Below the pieces are notes generated by a model, which searched no databases, was not told where the DNA came from, and worked only from the letters and a program-made list of their open reading frames with translations. From the NCBI GenBank assembly GCA_002343455.1, contig DDSR01000016.1, positions 13,729 through 19,232 on the forward strand: a DNA stretch of 5,504 nt, given 5' to 3'. The translations under genes were made by a program, and so were the position numbers. How positions within the stretch are numbered: position 1 is the first letter of the stretch; every line of letters starts with the position of its first letter. Positions 1-5,504 of the stretch are shown piece after piece. Source of the DNA: Deltaproteobacteria bacterium UBA2385. GTDB taxonomy: Bacteria; Myxococcota_A; UBA796; UBA2385.

Positions 1-1185
1 CAGAAGGACGGCGTGAACATCATGAAGGGCTACATGGAGTCCGGCGAGTTCAGCCGGGGCAAGGAGAGCATCCGGGCCGACGGCTCGATGGTGCTCGTCG
101 GCAACTTCGACGTGGACGTGGCCCACCAGCAGCGCGTCGGCCACCTGTTCGGCCCGCTCCCGCCTGAGATGCGGAACGACACCGCGTTCATGGACCGCAT
201 CCACGCCTACCTGCCCGGCTGGGACGTTCCGAAGGTCAGCAAGGAGCTGTTCACCGACCACTTCGGCCTCGTGAGCGACTTCCTGTCCGAGTGCATGAGC
301 CAGCTTCGGAACCAGAGCCGCCTGGACGCGCTGCATGGGCGCGTCACCTTCGGCGGGGCCTTGTCCGGCCGCGACACGAACGCGGTGAACAAGACGGTGA
401 GCGGCCTGCTGAAGCTGCTGTACCCCGACCCCGAGATGCCCATCTCCGACGTGGACTTGGAGTGGGCCGTGCGCCTCGCCCTGGAGTGCCGCCGCCGGGT
501 CAAGGAGCAGCAGAAGCGCATCGGCGCGGCCGAGTTCCGCAACACCCACTTCAGCTACGTCCTCGGCCTCGACGGCGTGGAGAAGTTCGTGTCCACGCCC
601 GAGATGATCAGCGAGAGCAGCATCGGCGCTGACCCGCTGGAGCCCGGCCAGGTGTGGGTCATCAGCCCCGGCGGCCAGGACGAGGCGGCGGGGCTGTACC
701 GCATCGAGGCCACCGACGGGCCGGGCAGCGGCGTGAAGATCCTCAACCGGCCCGCCCCGACGGCGTTCGTCGAGAGCGTGAAGTACGCCGAGCAGAACCT
801 CTACGCCCGCGCCCGCGAGCTCGTCGGGGACCGCGACCCGCGCGGGCACGAGTTCTCGCTCCAGCTTCGGGCGTTCGACGCCTCGAAGGCCGGCAGCCAG
901 GTCGGCGTGGGCGTCGTGATCGCGCTGTGCTCGTCGCTGCTGAAGAAGTCGGTGAAGGGCGGGCTGGTCGTGGTTGGCGGGGTCAACCTCGGCGGGTCCA
1001 TCGAGACGCTCTACAACGCGGTGAGCGTCGCGGAGCTGGCCATCGAGAAGGGCGCGGCGACGCTGCTCATGCCGGTGTCGAGCCGGCGGCAGTTGTACGA
1101 CCTGTCGGACGAGATGGCGACCAAGGTGGACGTGCAGTTCTACTCGGACGTGCGGGATGCGCTGTTGAAGGCGTTGGTGGAGTAG
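1..1185 (+). CDS. brxL: BREX system AAA+/Lon-like protein BrxL, C-terminal part
   Basis: This is the 3' part of brxL; the reading frame is open from base 1, so the true start is left of the window. BrxL proteins are usually near 680 aa, so the 394 visible codons are somewhat more than half. BrxL is an AAA+ ATPase with a Lon-protease-like C-terminus that acts in BREX phage defence. Visible residues 5-20 (VNIMKGYMESGEFSRG), the sensor-like MVLVGNFD (residues 30-37) and the block DTAFMDRIHAYLPGW (residues 60-74) are highly characteristic of the family. The Lon-like fold covers about residues 280-394, with a serine at the nucleophile position (S299, in KAGSQVG) and the GGVNLGGSIETL strand-turn at 326-337. 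By eye, the lysine of the Lon Ser-Lys dyad is replaced by threonine or a neighbouring residue (T336). The GTG at base 13 is internal and is not the start. Codons end almost only in G or C. The gene ends 39 bases before gajA. Confidence 0.93.
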   Translation, partial: QKDGVNIMKGYMESGEFSRGKESIRADGSMVLVGNFDVDVAHQQRVGHLFGPLPPEMRNDTAFMDRIHAYLPGWDVPKVSKELFTDHFGLVSDFLSECMSQLRNQSRLDALHGRVTFGGALSGRDTNAVNKTVSGLLKLLYPDPEMPISDVDLEWAVRLALECRRRVKEQQKRIGAAEFRNTHFSYVLGLDGVEKFVSTPEMISESSIGADPLEPGQVWVISPGGQDEAAGLYRIEATDGPGSGVKILNRPAPTAFVESVKYAEQNLYARARELVGDRDPRGHEFSLQLRAFDASKAGSQVGVGVVIALCSSLLKKSVKGGLVVVGGVNLGGSIETLYNAVSVAELAIEKGAATLLMPVSSRRQLYDLSDEMATKVDVQFYSDVRDALLKALVE

Positions 1186-1213
1186 AGCGGATCGCTGGAC
1201 TCTCGGAGATGGC

Positions 1214-1219
1214 AGGAGG
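1214..1219 (+). promoter_or_regulatory. Ribosome binding site of the gajA-like gene
   Basis: A perfect AGGAGG lies 5 bases before the GTG at 1225 and decides that start. It sits in the 39-base gap after brxL. I see no convincing promoter or terminator in that gap, so co-transcription with brxL is possible. Confidence 0.75.
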
Positions 1220-1224
1220 TTGGT

Positions 1225-2973
1225 GTGCGCTTGAGGAGGCTGGAAGTCGAGCGGTTCCGGGGAATCCGGCAGTTGGACTGGCGAAAGATCGGCGTCACCG
1301 CTGCCATCGTCGGGCCGGGTGACTCGGGGAAGTCGTCCGTGCTGGACGCCATCGAGCGCGTTCTGTCGCCGCGCTGGAACCTCGCCTTCGACGACACCGA
1401 CTTCTGGATGCTGGAAACCACGCACCCCATCGTCGTTCGCGCGACGCTCACAGACCTCCCCGAGCACTTCTACCGCGACACCAAGTTCGGCCTGTACCTC
1501 CAGGGGTTCGATGAAGATCAAGGCGTTGCGGTGGCTCCCACGGGCGAGGCCGAGCAGCCGAGCGCCCTGGTCATCGAGCTGACCGTGGAGGCCAGCCTCG
1601 AACCACAGTGGAACGTGATCAACAGCGACGGGGAGAAGCGCACCATCCAGGCGCGCGACCGCGAGGCGCTGGGCATGTTGCGTGTCGGCGCCTATGTTGA
1701 CCAGCACCTCGGATGGAGCCGAGGCTCCGTTCTTGCGCGCCTGACGAGCGAAGGGGATGACGGTGATGGAGACACCGTGGGTGCGGCGCTCGCGAACGTT
1801 GCGCGGCAAGCGCGCGCGAGCCTTCAGCTTGATGACCTTGGCCAACTCGCGAGCACGGCGAAGCTCGTGGAGGAGGCTGGCAGGAACATCGGGGTGAACC
1901 ACGCGGCGGGTCTGTCCCCGCATCTGGACGCAGGTGCCCTGTCGGTGGCGACGGGCGCACTTGGACTGCACGACGGCGCGGTACCCGTTCGGCGCGCGGG
2001 GCTGGGGACGCGACGGCTCCTCACCATCGCCATGCAGCGTGAGTCGTCGAAGGAGCAGGGCATCACCGTCGTCGATGAGTTCGAGCATGGACTGGAGCCG
2101 CATCGCATCCGACGCCTTCTCCGGGTACTGCGCGGCAAGCCGCCCGAGGCGGCGGCGACGGGCGGCCAGTTGGTGCTCACCACGCACTCTCCGACTGTCC
2201 TATCGGAGCTTGATCCCAAGGAAATCTACGTCGCCCGCCGTGGGTCGGACGGCGTGATGACCGTCGCCCATCTTCCCGACGCGATCGATTTCGTGCTTAA
2301 GCGGGTCCCCTCCGCACTCTTGGCAGCCAAGGTCGTCGTGGCCGAGGGCGCGACCGAGGAAGGCATCTGCCTCGCCCTGGACGAAGCTTGGACCGAGGAA
2401 CTGAGCGGGACCAGCTTCGCGTATCGAGGCGTGTCCGTTGTCTACGGCCACGGCAGCAACCAGCCGGCGAACACGGCGAAGTTCCTGATCCAGCTCGGCT
2501 ACGGCGCCGCGATCTTCGTGGACTCGGACTCGAACGACCAAGCGGGGCGGGCCGTTGGTGCGACCGTCTTGCGATGGCCTGGGGACGGCGACGGCGCGTC
2601 CTCCGAGCAGCGGATCGCGCTGGACCTACCGTTGGACGGCCTGCGCGAGATGATCCAGTTGGCGGTATCGTCATCGAAGTCACATGACGCGAAGGCGGTC
2701 CGAAACGCGGTGGTAGCGAAGCTCCGGGCTGCAGGTGTCCAGGCGACCGACGCCGAGTTCGATCCCGACGCCCTCGCCGACTGGCCCTTACGAGTGGACG
2801 AGGCCGCATTTCGGGCCGCCTTTGGGCTGGCAGCGAAGAATAGCAGGTGGTTCAAGGACCGACACGAGGGGCACCGGCTGGGCCAGCTTGTCGCACGGCA
2901 CTGGACCGCCCTCGCGAACACCCCCACGCGCAAGGTGCTTGAGGGCCTGCGGGAGTTCGCCCACGGTGTCTGA
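1225..2973 (+). CDS. gajA: Gabija-like OLD-family ATPase/TOPRIM endonuclease (GajA-like)
   Basis: This 582-aa protein matches the size and layout of GajA, the ATPase-controlled DNA endonuclease of Gabija. The N-terminal half is an ABC-type ATPase. It has a Walker A GPGDSGKS at residues 30-37, a signature-like AGLGTRR at 258-264, a Walker B ITVVDE at 280-285 followed by FEHGLEP, and a switch histidine in LTTHSP (H321). The C-terminal half is an OLD-type TOPRIM nuclease. The metal-binding candidates are E374 and E378 in VVVAEGATEE, and D433 and D435 in IFVDSDS; a conserved basic residue sits in RWFKDR (K544). No motif residue appears lost, so the protein looks intact. The GTG start follows a perfect Shine-Dalgarno, and the sequence MRLRRLEVERFRGI is a normal start for this ATPase class. 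It overlaps the helicase gene by 8 bases. In known Gabija, GajA assembles as a tetramer, nicks DNA and is restrained by nucleotides. A stand-alone class 2 OLD nuclease is the alternative, but the helicase partner argues for Gabija. Confidence 0.83.
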   Translation: MRLRRLEVERFRGIRQLDWRKIGVTAAIVGPGDSGKSSVLDAIERVLSPRWNLAFDDTDFWMLETTHPIVVRATLTDLPEHFYRDTKFGLYLQGFDEDQGVAVAPTGEAEQPSALVIELTVEASLEPQWNVINSDGEKRTIQARDREALGMLRVGAYVDQHLGWSRGSVLARLTSEGDDGDGDTVGAALANVARQARASLQLDDLGQLASTAKLVEEAGRNIGVNHAAGLSPHLDAGALSVATGALGLHDGAVPVRRAGLGTRRLLTIAMQRESSKEQGITVVDEFEHGLEPHRIRRLLRVLRGKPPEAAATGGQLVLTTHSPTVLSELDPKEIYVARRGSDGVMTVAHLPDAIDFVLKRVPSALLAAKVVVAEGATEEGICLALDEAWTEELSGTSFAYRGVSVVYGHGSNQPANTAKFLIQLGYGAAIFVDSDSNDQAGRAVGATVLRWPGDGDGASSEQRIALDLPLDGLREMIQLAVSSSKSHDAKAVRNAVVAKLRAAGVQATDAEFDPDALADWPLRVDEAAFRAAFGLAAKNSRWFKDRHEGHRLGQLVARHWTALANTPTRKVLEGLREFAHGV

Positions 2974-4381
2974 GCACGTCCAGCGGATGCTCGCCTCACG
3001 GCGAGGTTTCACCGTCGCCGCTGCTGGCTGTGGCAAGACGGAGCTGCTCGGCCGCGTCGTCGCGGACGACGGTTCCGGGCGCCAGCTCGTCCTCACTCAC
3101 ACACACGCGGGGGTGGCCGCGGTCAAGAAGCGCCTGTTGAAGCTCGGTGTTCCGCCCGCGAAGTACCACATCGACACGATCGCGGGCTGGTGCTTGCGGT
3201 ACGCAGCGGCGTACCCGTCGATCTCGGGCCTCGCCCTCATCGACGAAGGCTCCGACGCAACAGGCATCTGGCGCGACGTGTACCCCTGCGCGCTGCGTTT
3301 GTTGCGAACGGCCCTGGGTATTCGGGTTCTTCGCGCGAGCTACGAGGGCGTTCTGGTTGACGAGTATCAAGACTGCTCCGACCACCAGCACGAGGTTGTC
3401 CGCGCGATCGCCGAAGTTCTCCCGTGCCGAGGGGTCGGCGATCCCATGCAGAGCATCTTCACGTTCGGCGCGAACGAGGTCGTGGAATGGCCCCGCGTGG
3501 AGGAGGCGTTCGAGATCCTGCCACCTCTGACGCACCCTTGGCGGTGGGAGCGTGGCGACGAGCGCGGCCGCGAACTCGGCCAGTGGCTCATCGAGGCCCG
3601 CGAGGCACTTGAGCGACAGGGACAGGTCGTCGTCCACCGCGACGCCCCGGTGCAGGTCGTGCTTCGGCAGGATGGAAGGTCGCTCATGGGCCCGTGTTGG
3701 AGCATCGCCGGCCAGGCTGGATCGGCAGCGGCGATCGTCGCACAGCCCCACCGCTGCGCGGCCGTGGCGACCGGCTTGCGGAGTCAGTGGCCGGTCGTGG
3801 AGCGATTCGACGACCCTGACTTGTTCAAGCTCGCCCGCGCCGCAGCGGCAGGGACGGGTCCAGTGCTTGCGGCTGCGGTGGTCAAGTTCCTTTCTGCCAG
3901 GATGACCGGGCTGGGTCCCGCGTTGAAAAAGGCGGTTGCTGCTCTGGAGGCGGGAAAGCCTACCCACCGCCTGTCCGCGCACCGAGAGCATGTGGACCGG
4001 CTCGTCGCAGTCGCCGACGCGCCTGCACCTTCGACCCTGCTCTCCTTCCTCGTGGGGGCGCTCGCCGAGCGTGAGTGGAAGCTGTACCGCCCGGAGTCCG
4101 TGTACCAACTTCGGTCGGCCCTACAGGAGTGTTCTGGCGATCTCGGCGACCTGCCCCGAGCAGCAGAGGAAGCGCGAACCTGGGCTCGGCATCGAGGACG
4201 GCTGAACCACGCGCGTTGTGTCGGCACCCCGTATGTCCTTAAGGGGCTGGAGTTCGAGCACGCGGTGGTGGACTTCGAGCCGGGCACCTTCACGCGGCAG
4301 GCGTTGTACGTCGCGCTGACGCGCGCATCGCACTCGCTCACGATCGTCACCGCTCGCCGAACGCTGGAGGCCAAGTGCTGA
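2966..4381 (+). CDS. gajB: Gabija-like UvrD/superfamily 1 helicase (GajB-like)
   Basis: A 471-aa short UvrD-like helicase that fits GajB, normally close to 490 aa. Motifs in order are Walker A AAAGCGKTELL (residues 18-28), motif Ia LVLTHTHAGV (41-50), a Walker B/motif II of the form VLVDEYQD (D132, E133), motif III GDPMQSIF (158-165), the Gabija-typical PWRW with an arginine at 193, motif V LKGLEFE (425-431) and motif VI YVALTRA (448-454, R453). All helicase motifs are present, so ATP hydrolysis looks intact. The middle, residues 200-420, is poorly conserved. I chose the GTG at 2966 because it puts Walker A about 20 residues from the N-terminus, as in the family. An upstream in-frame GTG at 2735 would add a proline/arginine-rich stretch that is only the shadow of gajA. 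ATG 2987, seven codons later, is a possible alternative start. The 8-base overlap with gajA implies translational coupling. In Gabija, GajB works with GajA, probably sensing or unwinding DNA ends. Confidence 0.83.
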   Translation: MSEHVQRMLASRRGFTVAAAGCGKTELLGRVVADDGSGRQLVLTHTHAGVAAVKKRLLKLGVPPAKYHIDTIAGWCLRYAAAYPSISGLALIDEGSDATGIWRDVYPCALRLLRTALGIRVLRASYEGVLVDEYQDCSDHQHEVVRAIAEVLPCRGVGDPMQSIFTFGANEVVEWPRVEEAFEILPPLTHPWRWERGDERGRELGQWLIEAREALERQGQVVVHRDAPVQVVLRQDGRSLMGPCWSIAGQAGSAAAIVAQPHRCAAVATGLRSQWPVVERFDDPDLFKLARAAAAGTGPVLAAAVVKFLSARMTGLGPALKKAVAALEAGKPTHRLSAHREHVDRLVAVADAPAPSTLLSFLVGALAEREWKLYRPESVYQLRSALQECSGDLGDLPRAAEEARTWARHRGRLNHARCVGTPYVLKGLEFEHAVVDFEPGTFTRQALYVALTRASHSLTIVTARRTLEAKC

Positions 4382-4428
4382 TGCGCGCGGGCCAGAAGGA
4401 GCCGGTTCCGGCCACCCTTGCGGACCAC

Positions 4429-4487
4429 GGTTCTGGACCCCGCAGGACCGACGCACCAGCGGGTGCTGGGCGGCTGGGGTTCTGGAC
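4429..4487 (+). repeat. Two copies of a 10-base direct repeat, GGTTCTGGAC
   Basis: Identical copies lie at 4429-4438 and 4478-4487, 49 bases apart, each followed by a run of C (CCCC or ACCCC). The second copy forms the top of the left arm and the loop of the 4469-4500 hairpin. It may be a protein binding site, a degenerate intergenic repeat or chance. Confidence 0.4.
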
Positions 4488-4500
4488 ACCCCACGCCGCC
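4469..4500 (+). terminator. Strong imperfect hairpin, possible T-tract-less terminator or attenuator
   Basis: Bases 4469-4480 (GGCGGCTGGGGT) pair with 4488-4500, leaving a single bulged C at 4494 and a 7-base loop at 4481-4487. That is 12 base pairs, mostly G-C. No T-run follows, so it is not a classical intrinsic terminator; some high-GC bacteria use hairpins without T-tracts. It begins 88 bases after the helicase stop and ends 25 bases before the protease ribosome binding site. It could lower protease expression relative to gajAB or stabilise the 3' end of the gajAB message. Confidence 0.45.
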
Positions 4501-4525
4501 ATCCCGCCGAAGCAGACAGCCACCT

Positions 4526-4533
4526 AGGAGGAG
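4526..4533 (+). promoter_or_regulatory. Ribosome binding site of the protease gene
   Basis: AGGAGGAG lies 5 bases before the GTG at 4539. It is an excellent Shine-Dalgarno and fixes that start. The protease can therefore be translated independently of gajB. Confidence 0.8.
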
Positions 4534-4538
4534 CGCCC

Positions 4539-5318
4539 GTGGACTTTGAGGAACACCTCGGACGAGTGGCTGGCGAAGCCAAGACCTACACGGACTGCGT
4601 GCTGTCCGTCGCGCCTGATGGGCGGGCAGGACTTGGTTCTGCGGTCCTGATGACGTTCGGTGATCACCTCGTCGCGGTCACCTGCGCGCATGTGGTCCCG
4701 GAGGGGTCGAGGTTCTTCGTCGGCCCGCACCGATTGGCCAGGAATCTCATCCCCGACGATGTGCCGGAACCGTTCCTTGAGTCCCAAGTGATCGCGAGGA
4801 ACGCCGAGCTCGATCTTGCTCTCCTGCGGCTGCCGGCCAGCCACCTCGGAAGAACGGGGAAGTCCTCGTTCAGCGCCGACAGATGTGAGTTCGTCACCGA
4901 GAGCCTCCTGGGGAGGAACCTTGGTGTCGCCACCGTTGTCTGTGGATTGTGGGGGAAGGAATGTGAGATTTTCCAGTACCCAGATGGCTTGGTGTACCTG
5001 CAAGCGCCCCTCTACACGTCTCTCGGCCCACTCAAGTCCGTGACCGACGACCAGTTGGTCGCGGACCACGCCGAGGTCGAGATCCTGTTCGTCAACGACG
5101 CTGCGTTCCCGAAGCTCAAGGGGGTTCAACCCACTGGCGGAATCCGCGACCTCCACGGGATCAGCGGATCCGGCCTCTGGCTTCAAGACGCCGGGTCGGT
5201 GTTTCTCGGGGGCGTGGTCTTGGGGAGGGCAACCAGCCGCACGGACGAGCACCTCATCAGGGTTACGCCGGTGTGGCGGCTGCTCCATTGGGCCGCGTCC
5301 ATGCTCGAAGCGAAGTAG
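4539..5318 (+). CDS. Trypsin-like serine protease, cytosolic, defence-associated
   Basis: A 259-aa protein with a chymotrypsin/trypsin-like fold (trypsin-2 type). The triad can be read directly: H51 in VTCAHVV, D92 in ELDLALLRL, and S209 in HGISGSGLW, which matches the GxSGxx nucleophile motif of the family. Length and motif spacing suit a bare protease domain with no PDZ or other extra domain. There is no signal peptide and no membrane segment, so it should act in the cytoplasm, unlike DegP/HtrA enzymes that use the same fold in the periplasm. The GTG start is chosen for its strong Shine-Dalgarno. The gene lies on the same strand behind gajB, separated by 157 bases with a hairpin, so it may be co-transcribed but differently expressed. 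Its codon use is clearly less G/C-biased than that of brxL. The substrate is unknown. Proteases of this fold occur in several bacterial defence systems as effectors cleaving host or partner proteins; a role beside Gabija is inference. Confidence 0.85.
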   Translation: MDFEEHLGRVAGEAKTYTDCVLSVAPDGRAGLGSAVLMTFGDHLVAVTCAHVVPEGSRFFVGPHRLARNLIPDDVPEPFLESQVIARNAELDLALLRLPASHLGRTGKSSFSADRCEFVTESLLGRNLGVATVVCGLWGKECEIFQYPDGLVYLQAPLYTSLGPLKSVTDDQLVADHAEVEILFVNDAAFPKLKGVQPTGGIRDLHGISGSGLWLQDAGSVFLGGVVLGRATSRTDEHLIRVTPVWRLLHWAASMLEAK

Positions 5319-5342
5319 CCCAACCGACGAACCTCACTTCGC
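5310..5342. terminator. Small inverted repeat between convergent genes, possible bidirectional terminator
   Basis: GCGAAGT at 5310-5316 pairs exactly with ACTTCGC at 5336-5342, and two more pairs can form across a one-base bulge. The loop is about 15-19 bases and no T-run is obvious. The arms are also the Ala-Lys-stop endings of both genes, so the symmetry may be partly a coding coincidence. Confidence 0.25.
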
Positions 5343-5504
5343 CGCCACCTCGACCTCGGGCCGCTCCTTCCGCCTCGCCTTGTCCCGCTTCGTCCACCGC
5401 CGAAGCTCGGGGGTCATCTCCTCCGGTCGGGTCTTGGTTCGCGGCCGTTGAACCTCGGGAACCTCGACGACGACCTGATATTGCGGCCGAACTCGCGAAG
5501 GCGG
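5334..5504 (-). CDS. Unrecognised protein, C-terminal 57 residues (gene runs off the right edge)
   Basis: Read on the minus strand, an open frame enters at 5504 and stops with TGA at 5336-5334. The visible tail is strongly basic and charged. It includes a valine-rich stretch QYQVVVEVPEV, then PEEMTPELRRWTKRDKARRK, and ends in EVEVAAK. The low-complexity K/R/E composition suggests a flexible, perhaps nucleic-acid-contacting C-terminus, but I recognise no family. It converges on the protease with a 15-base gap. With only 57 codons visible, chance openness in high-GC DNA is possible. The absence of stops to the window edge and the tight convergent placement favour a real gene. Confidence 0.5.
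   Translation of the reverse strand, partial: PPSRVRPQYQVVVEVPEVQRPRTKTRPEEMTPELRRWTKRDKARRKERPEVEVAAK

Larger units (their letters stand above)
4382..4538. other. GC-rich spacer between the gajB-like gene and the protease gene
   Basis: This is the longest gap between the + strand genes. It holds an imperfect 12-bp hairpin, a 10-base direct repeat and, at its right end, a strong ribosome binding site. An open frame of 48 codons runs from an ATG at 4381 (overlapping the helicase TGA by one base) to a TAG at 4525-4527, inside that ribosome binding site. Its product would be rich in proline, glycine, alanine and threonine, with no domain I recognise. It has no ribosome binding site that I can see apart from coupling to gajB, and it runs through the hairpin, so I do not call it a gene. 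I see no convincing -35/-10 promoter. Confidence 0.6.

Noticed and set aside
1186..1224. Possible promoter or terminator between brxL and gajA
   Set aside because: In 39 bases I see only the Shine-Dalgarno and trivial inverted repeats; no -35/-10 pair or stable hairpin.
654..1322. 222-codon + strand frame spanning the brxL/gajA junction
   Set aside because: It is Arg/Gly/Ala-rich, out of frame with both recognised genes, and overlaps the conserved Lon-like domain and the Walker A region.
2735..2965. Upstream extension of the gajB-like frame to GTG 2735
   Set aside because: It overlaps the conserved TOPRIM C-terminus of gajA by over 200 bases and would encode a Pro/Arg/Thr-rich stretch unlike a helicase N-terminus.
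2996..4108. 370-codon open frame on the minus strand
   Set aside because: It lies opposite the intact helicase gene, shows no recognisable motif, and is the usual stop-poor shadow in high-GC DNA.
4524..5288. 254-codon open frame on the minus strand
   Set aside because: It mirrors the protease gene, whose catalytic motifs are clear; the antisense product has no recognisable domain.
1..5504. CRISPR array, tRNA, rRNA or insertion sequence ends
   Set aside because: No regularly spaced repeats, no tRNA-like cloverleaf, no transposase and no terminal inverted repeats were seen.

Overview
This is a high-GC bacterial window (about two-thirds G+C by eye) with GTG starts, strong AGGAGG ribosome binding sites and densely packed genes. 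That composition fits planctomycetes, myxobacteria or actinobacteria, but the sequence alone does not settle the taxon. Four of the five genes lie on the + strand and at least three are anti-phage defence genes, so this is a piece of a defence island.

Positions 1-1185 hold the C-terminal 394 codons of BrxL, the AAA+/Lon-like protein normally encoded at the end of a BREX locus; the rest of BREX should lie to the left. After 39 bases comes a two-gene cassette matching Gabija. The first gene is an OLD-family ATPase/TOPRIM nuclease (GajA-like, 1225-2973). The second is a short UvrD-like helicase (GajB-like, 2966-4381), whose start overlaps the nuclease stop by 8 bases. In the known system, GajA cuts DNA and GajB is its helicase partner.

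Positions 4382-4538 are a short GC-rich spacer. It contains a strong imperfect hairpin (4469-4500), a 10-base direct repeat and a doubtful 48-codon ORF. A very good ribosome binding site at its end serves the next gene, a 259-aa cytosolic trypsin-like serine protease (4539-5318) with an apparently intact His/Asp/Ser triad. Its position directly behind gajAB suggests an accessory or third component of the defence cassette, which I regard as the most interesting lead here. The alternative is an independent neighbouring gene.

A gene on the minus strand enters from the right edge and ends at 5334, 15 bases from the protease stop. Only its last 57 codons are visible, encoding a basic, charged tail that I do not recognise. 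The convergence marks the right end of the co-oriented defence genes. Third-position A/T codons rise stepwise along the + strand, from 1 of the first 60 codons visible in brxL to 16 of the first 60 in the protease, consistent with separate origins of the modules.
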